Of a stretch of 64,000 nucleotides of DNA, positions 63,179 to 64,000 are shown piece after piece. Position 1 is the stretch's first letter, and every line of letters starts with the position of its first letter. The position numbers and the translations under genes were made by a program. The notes under the pieces are model-generated. The model saw nothing but the letters and a program-made list of their open reading frames with translations, did no database searches and had not been told where the DNA came from. Location of the stretch: the NCBI GenBank assembly GCA_963747555.1, contig CAVVFZ010000022.1, forward strand, positions 1-64,000, given 5' to 3'. The DNA comes from DUZB01 sp963747555 (GTDB lineage Bacteria > Desulfobacterota > DSM-4660 > Desulfatiglandales > Desulfatiglandaceae).

Positions 63179-63574
63179 TTGCCCATACGACAATGTATTG
63201 AAGAAAGCATTCTCCTTTTAACCTTATCGCCCATAGTAGAGTCCTTTACCATCGTCAAGAAGAGAGAAACCGAGGGAGATGGATTCCTTCGTGCAAGAGC
63301 TGTAATTACGGACGGCAGCCTCCTTGAGATAAGTATGTACTGGCAGTTGACAGAGGACGATGTGAAGTTGGTAGCGTACCGGTTCCATTGGCAAGACGAA
63401 GAATCAAGACTGATTAAGAGGTGGGACAATGCAAAACATCACACAGAGGTCAACACGTTCCCATTCCATATGCACACCGCCGAAGAAAACAAGGTTAAAG
63501 AATCCGGCGCAATGGACCTCTTTAATGTCCTAAAGATGATAGAGGCAGGGGCAGAAAAGACAGAGGCCGTATAA
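63179..63574 (+). CDS. DUF6516-family protein, candidate toxin
   Basis: 131 residues from TTG (GGAAGGAG 8 nt upstream): FLRARAVITDGSLLEISMYWQL, then LVAYRFHWQDEESRLIKRWDNAKHH. The HWQ...RWDNA...HH pattern belongs to DUF6516, proposed toxins of two-gene modules. The cassette ends 15 nt later with AACGTCCCCCATT. Confidence 0.8.
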   Translation: MPIRQCIEESILLLTLSPIVESFTIVKKRETEGDGFLRARAVITDGSLLEISMYWQLTEDDVKLVAYRFHWQDEESRLIKRWDNAKHHTEVNTFPFHMHTAEENKVKESGAMDLFNVLKMIEAGAEKTEAV

Positions 63575-64000
63575 GCTAACAAAACTACCAACGTCCCCCA
63601 TTATAATCCTGAAGAAGTTGAAACTTGGCTATCTCCTGAACTGGCATGTGGCGTTGATGCGGCAAGGTATCAAAAGAATGGTCAATGATTATTGGCCAAA
63701 AGCAAAGTGAACCACGAAGTCACGATGACCACAAGGGTTTTCAGAATATAATAAGGTATTTTTCTTGGTGTTCTTTGTGCCTTAGTGGTTTGATTTCAGT
63801 GATAATGCAGTTAAATGGCAACGTCCCCCAAGGCATAGACCCTCACATTGCCAAAACTATCAGGTTTATACTGATATTGATAAATTTTCATCCCGTCCTA
63901 AGAGATCCTTGACATTCGTTTCCGCCAGGTTTAAAACCCTAATCAACAAAAAGGAACAGACATTTCCTTGCACCGCCAGACTAATAGTTTTCATGCCATT
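63575..64000. repeat. Truncated GxxExxY 3' end, unit B and copy of the long direct repeat
   Basis: 63609-63706 is the GxxExxY 3' end (5'-truncated); 63704-63832 is unit B; from 63719 to the window edge the DNA matches 47146-47424 with few changes. The array very likely continues beyond 64 kb. Confidence 0.9.

Larger units (their letters stand above)
45347..63832 (+). repeat. Dispersed cassette-boundary motif, core CGTCCC (AACGTCCCCCATT family)
   Basis: Near-exact copies start at 45347, 47249, 47645, 48832, 50944, 51094, 51534, 53352, 53481, 54521, 55245, 55383, 59011, 59179, 59365, 59478, 60213, 60426, 60851, 60981, 62828, 63590 and 63820. A related form GGACGTCCCCCAAGGCCCC is at 51004, 59224 and 60896. 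Further CGTCCC variants occur near 47940, 49515, 50370, 56058, 58022 and 60275. All are on the plus strand, usually just after a stop codon or a gene-3'-end fragment, often preceded by AATAAAG or ATAATG 15-25 nt earlier. Genes start 20-60 nt to the right. I saw no comparable density left of 44 kb. Confidence 0.85.

Noticed and set aside
45300..63900. CRISPR array from the regularly recurring CGTCCCCC motif
   Set aside because: Copies are only about 13 bp and irregularly spaced (tens to thousands of bases), with genes between them and no cas genes.
43400..64000. Classical integron with attC sites
   Set aside because: The intergenic motif lacks GTTRRRY/RYYYAAC core sites and the long imperfect hairpin of attC, and the recombinase lacks the IntI-type extra segment. 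Only the layout is integron-like.

Overview
The window looks like part of the chromosome of an anaerobic bacterium of the Desulfobacterota (old Deltaproteobacteria). I infer this from the gene families, not from a search. The markers are a selenocysteine-type HdrA/MvhD electron-transfer module beside MetF/MetV, indolepyruvate:ferredoxin oxidoreductase, an ECF-type cobalt/nickel transporter and other strictly anaerobic metabolism.

Layout. 1-6.2 kb (minus): the 5' 5.19 kb of a giant P-loop ATPase/PglZ-domain fusion (at least 1729 residues, running off the left edge) preceded by a TPR protein; this resembles BREX-type defence machinery. 6.2-6.9 kb: VapBC. 6.9-9.7 kb (minus): cbiM-cbiL/nikL-cbiQ-cbiO. 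9.9-13.8 kb: B3/B4-domain protein, alpha/beta hydrolase, engB, a small lipoprotein with a STAS/anti-sigma-kinase pair, and arfB. 14.1-22.5 kb (plus): a C1/electron-transfer operon of receiver protein, MetF paralogue, HdrA with in-frame UGA, MvhD with in-frame UGA, MetV, MetF and a CheY-like protein. Both UGA codons are followed by hairpins with a bulged U, as in bacterial SECIS elements. 22.7-30 kb: ACT-domain protein, a transporter-HEAT-cNMP fusion, and a PP-loop/radical SAM pair. 30-34.3 kb: TOTE-type primase-helicase-PLD protein and a DUF4143 ATPase. 34.6-38.7 kb (minus): acyl-CoA synthetase-iorA-iorB. 39-42.8 kb: TPR membrane protein, dedA, cutA, fchA and folD; the TPR gene, fchA and folD each carry an apparent single-base frameshift.

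From 43.24 kb the character changes. A tRNA-Pro gene is followed by a divergent tyrosine recombinase on the minus strand, then about 20 kb of accessory DNA in which almost every gene lies on the plus strand. It holds about a dozen small toxin-antitoxin or PIN modules (MazEF, DUF433/DUF5615, DUF4160/DUF2442, RelE-type, PIN, HicBA twice, ParDE, UPF0175/DUF3368, VapBC-like, DUF6516) separated by a recurrent motif with core CGTCCC, most often AACGTCCCCCATT. The plan (recombinase, then co-oriented cassettes each closed by a common site) is integron-like, but the sites are not attC. The same array holds several 5'-truncated copies of cassette 3' ends, REP-like palindromes, REP-associated Y1 transposase genes in several states of decay, a MITE that splits a PIN toxin gene, and two IS110 elements whose uninterrupted target sequences can be seen elsewhere in the window. 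I regard this array as the most likely undescribed system here.
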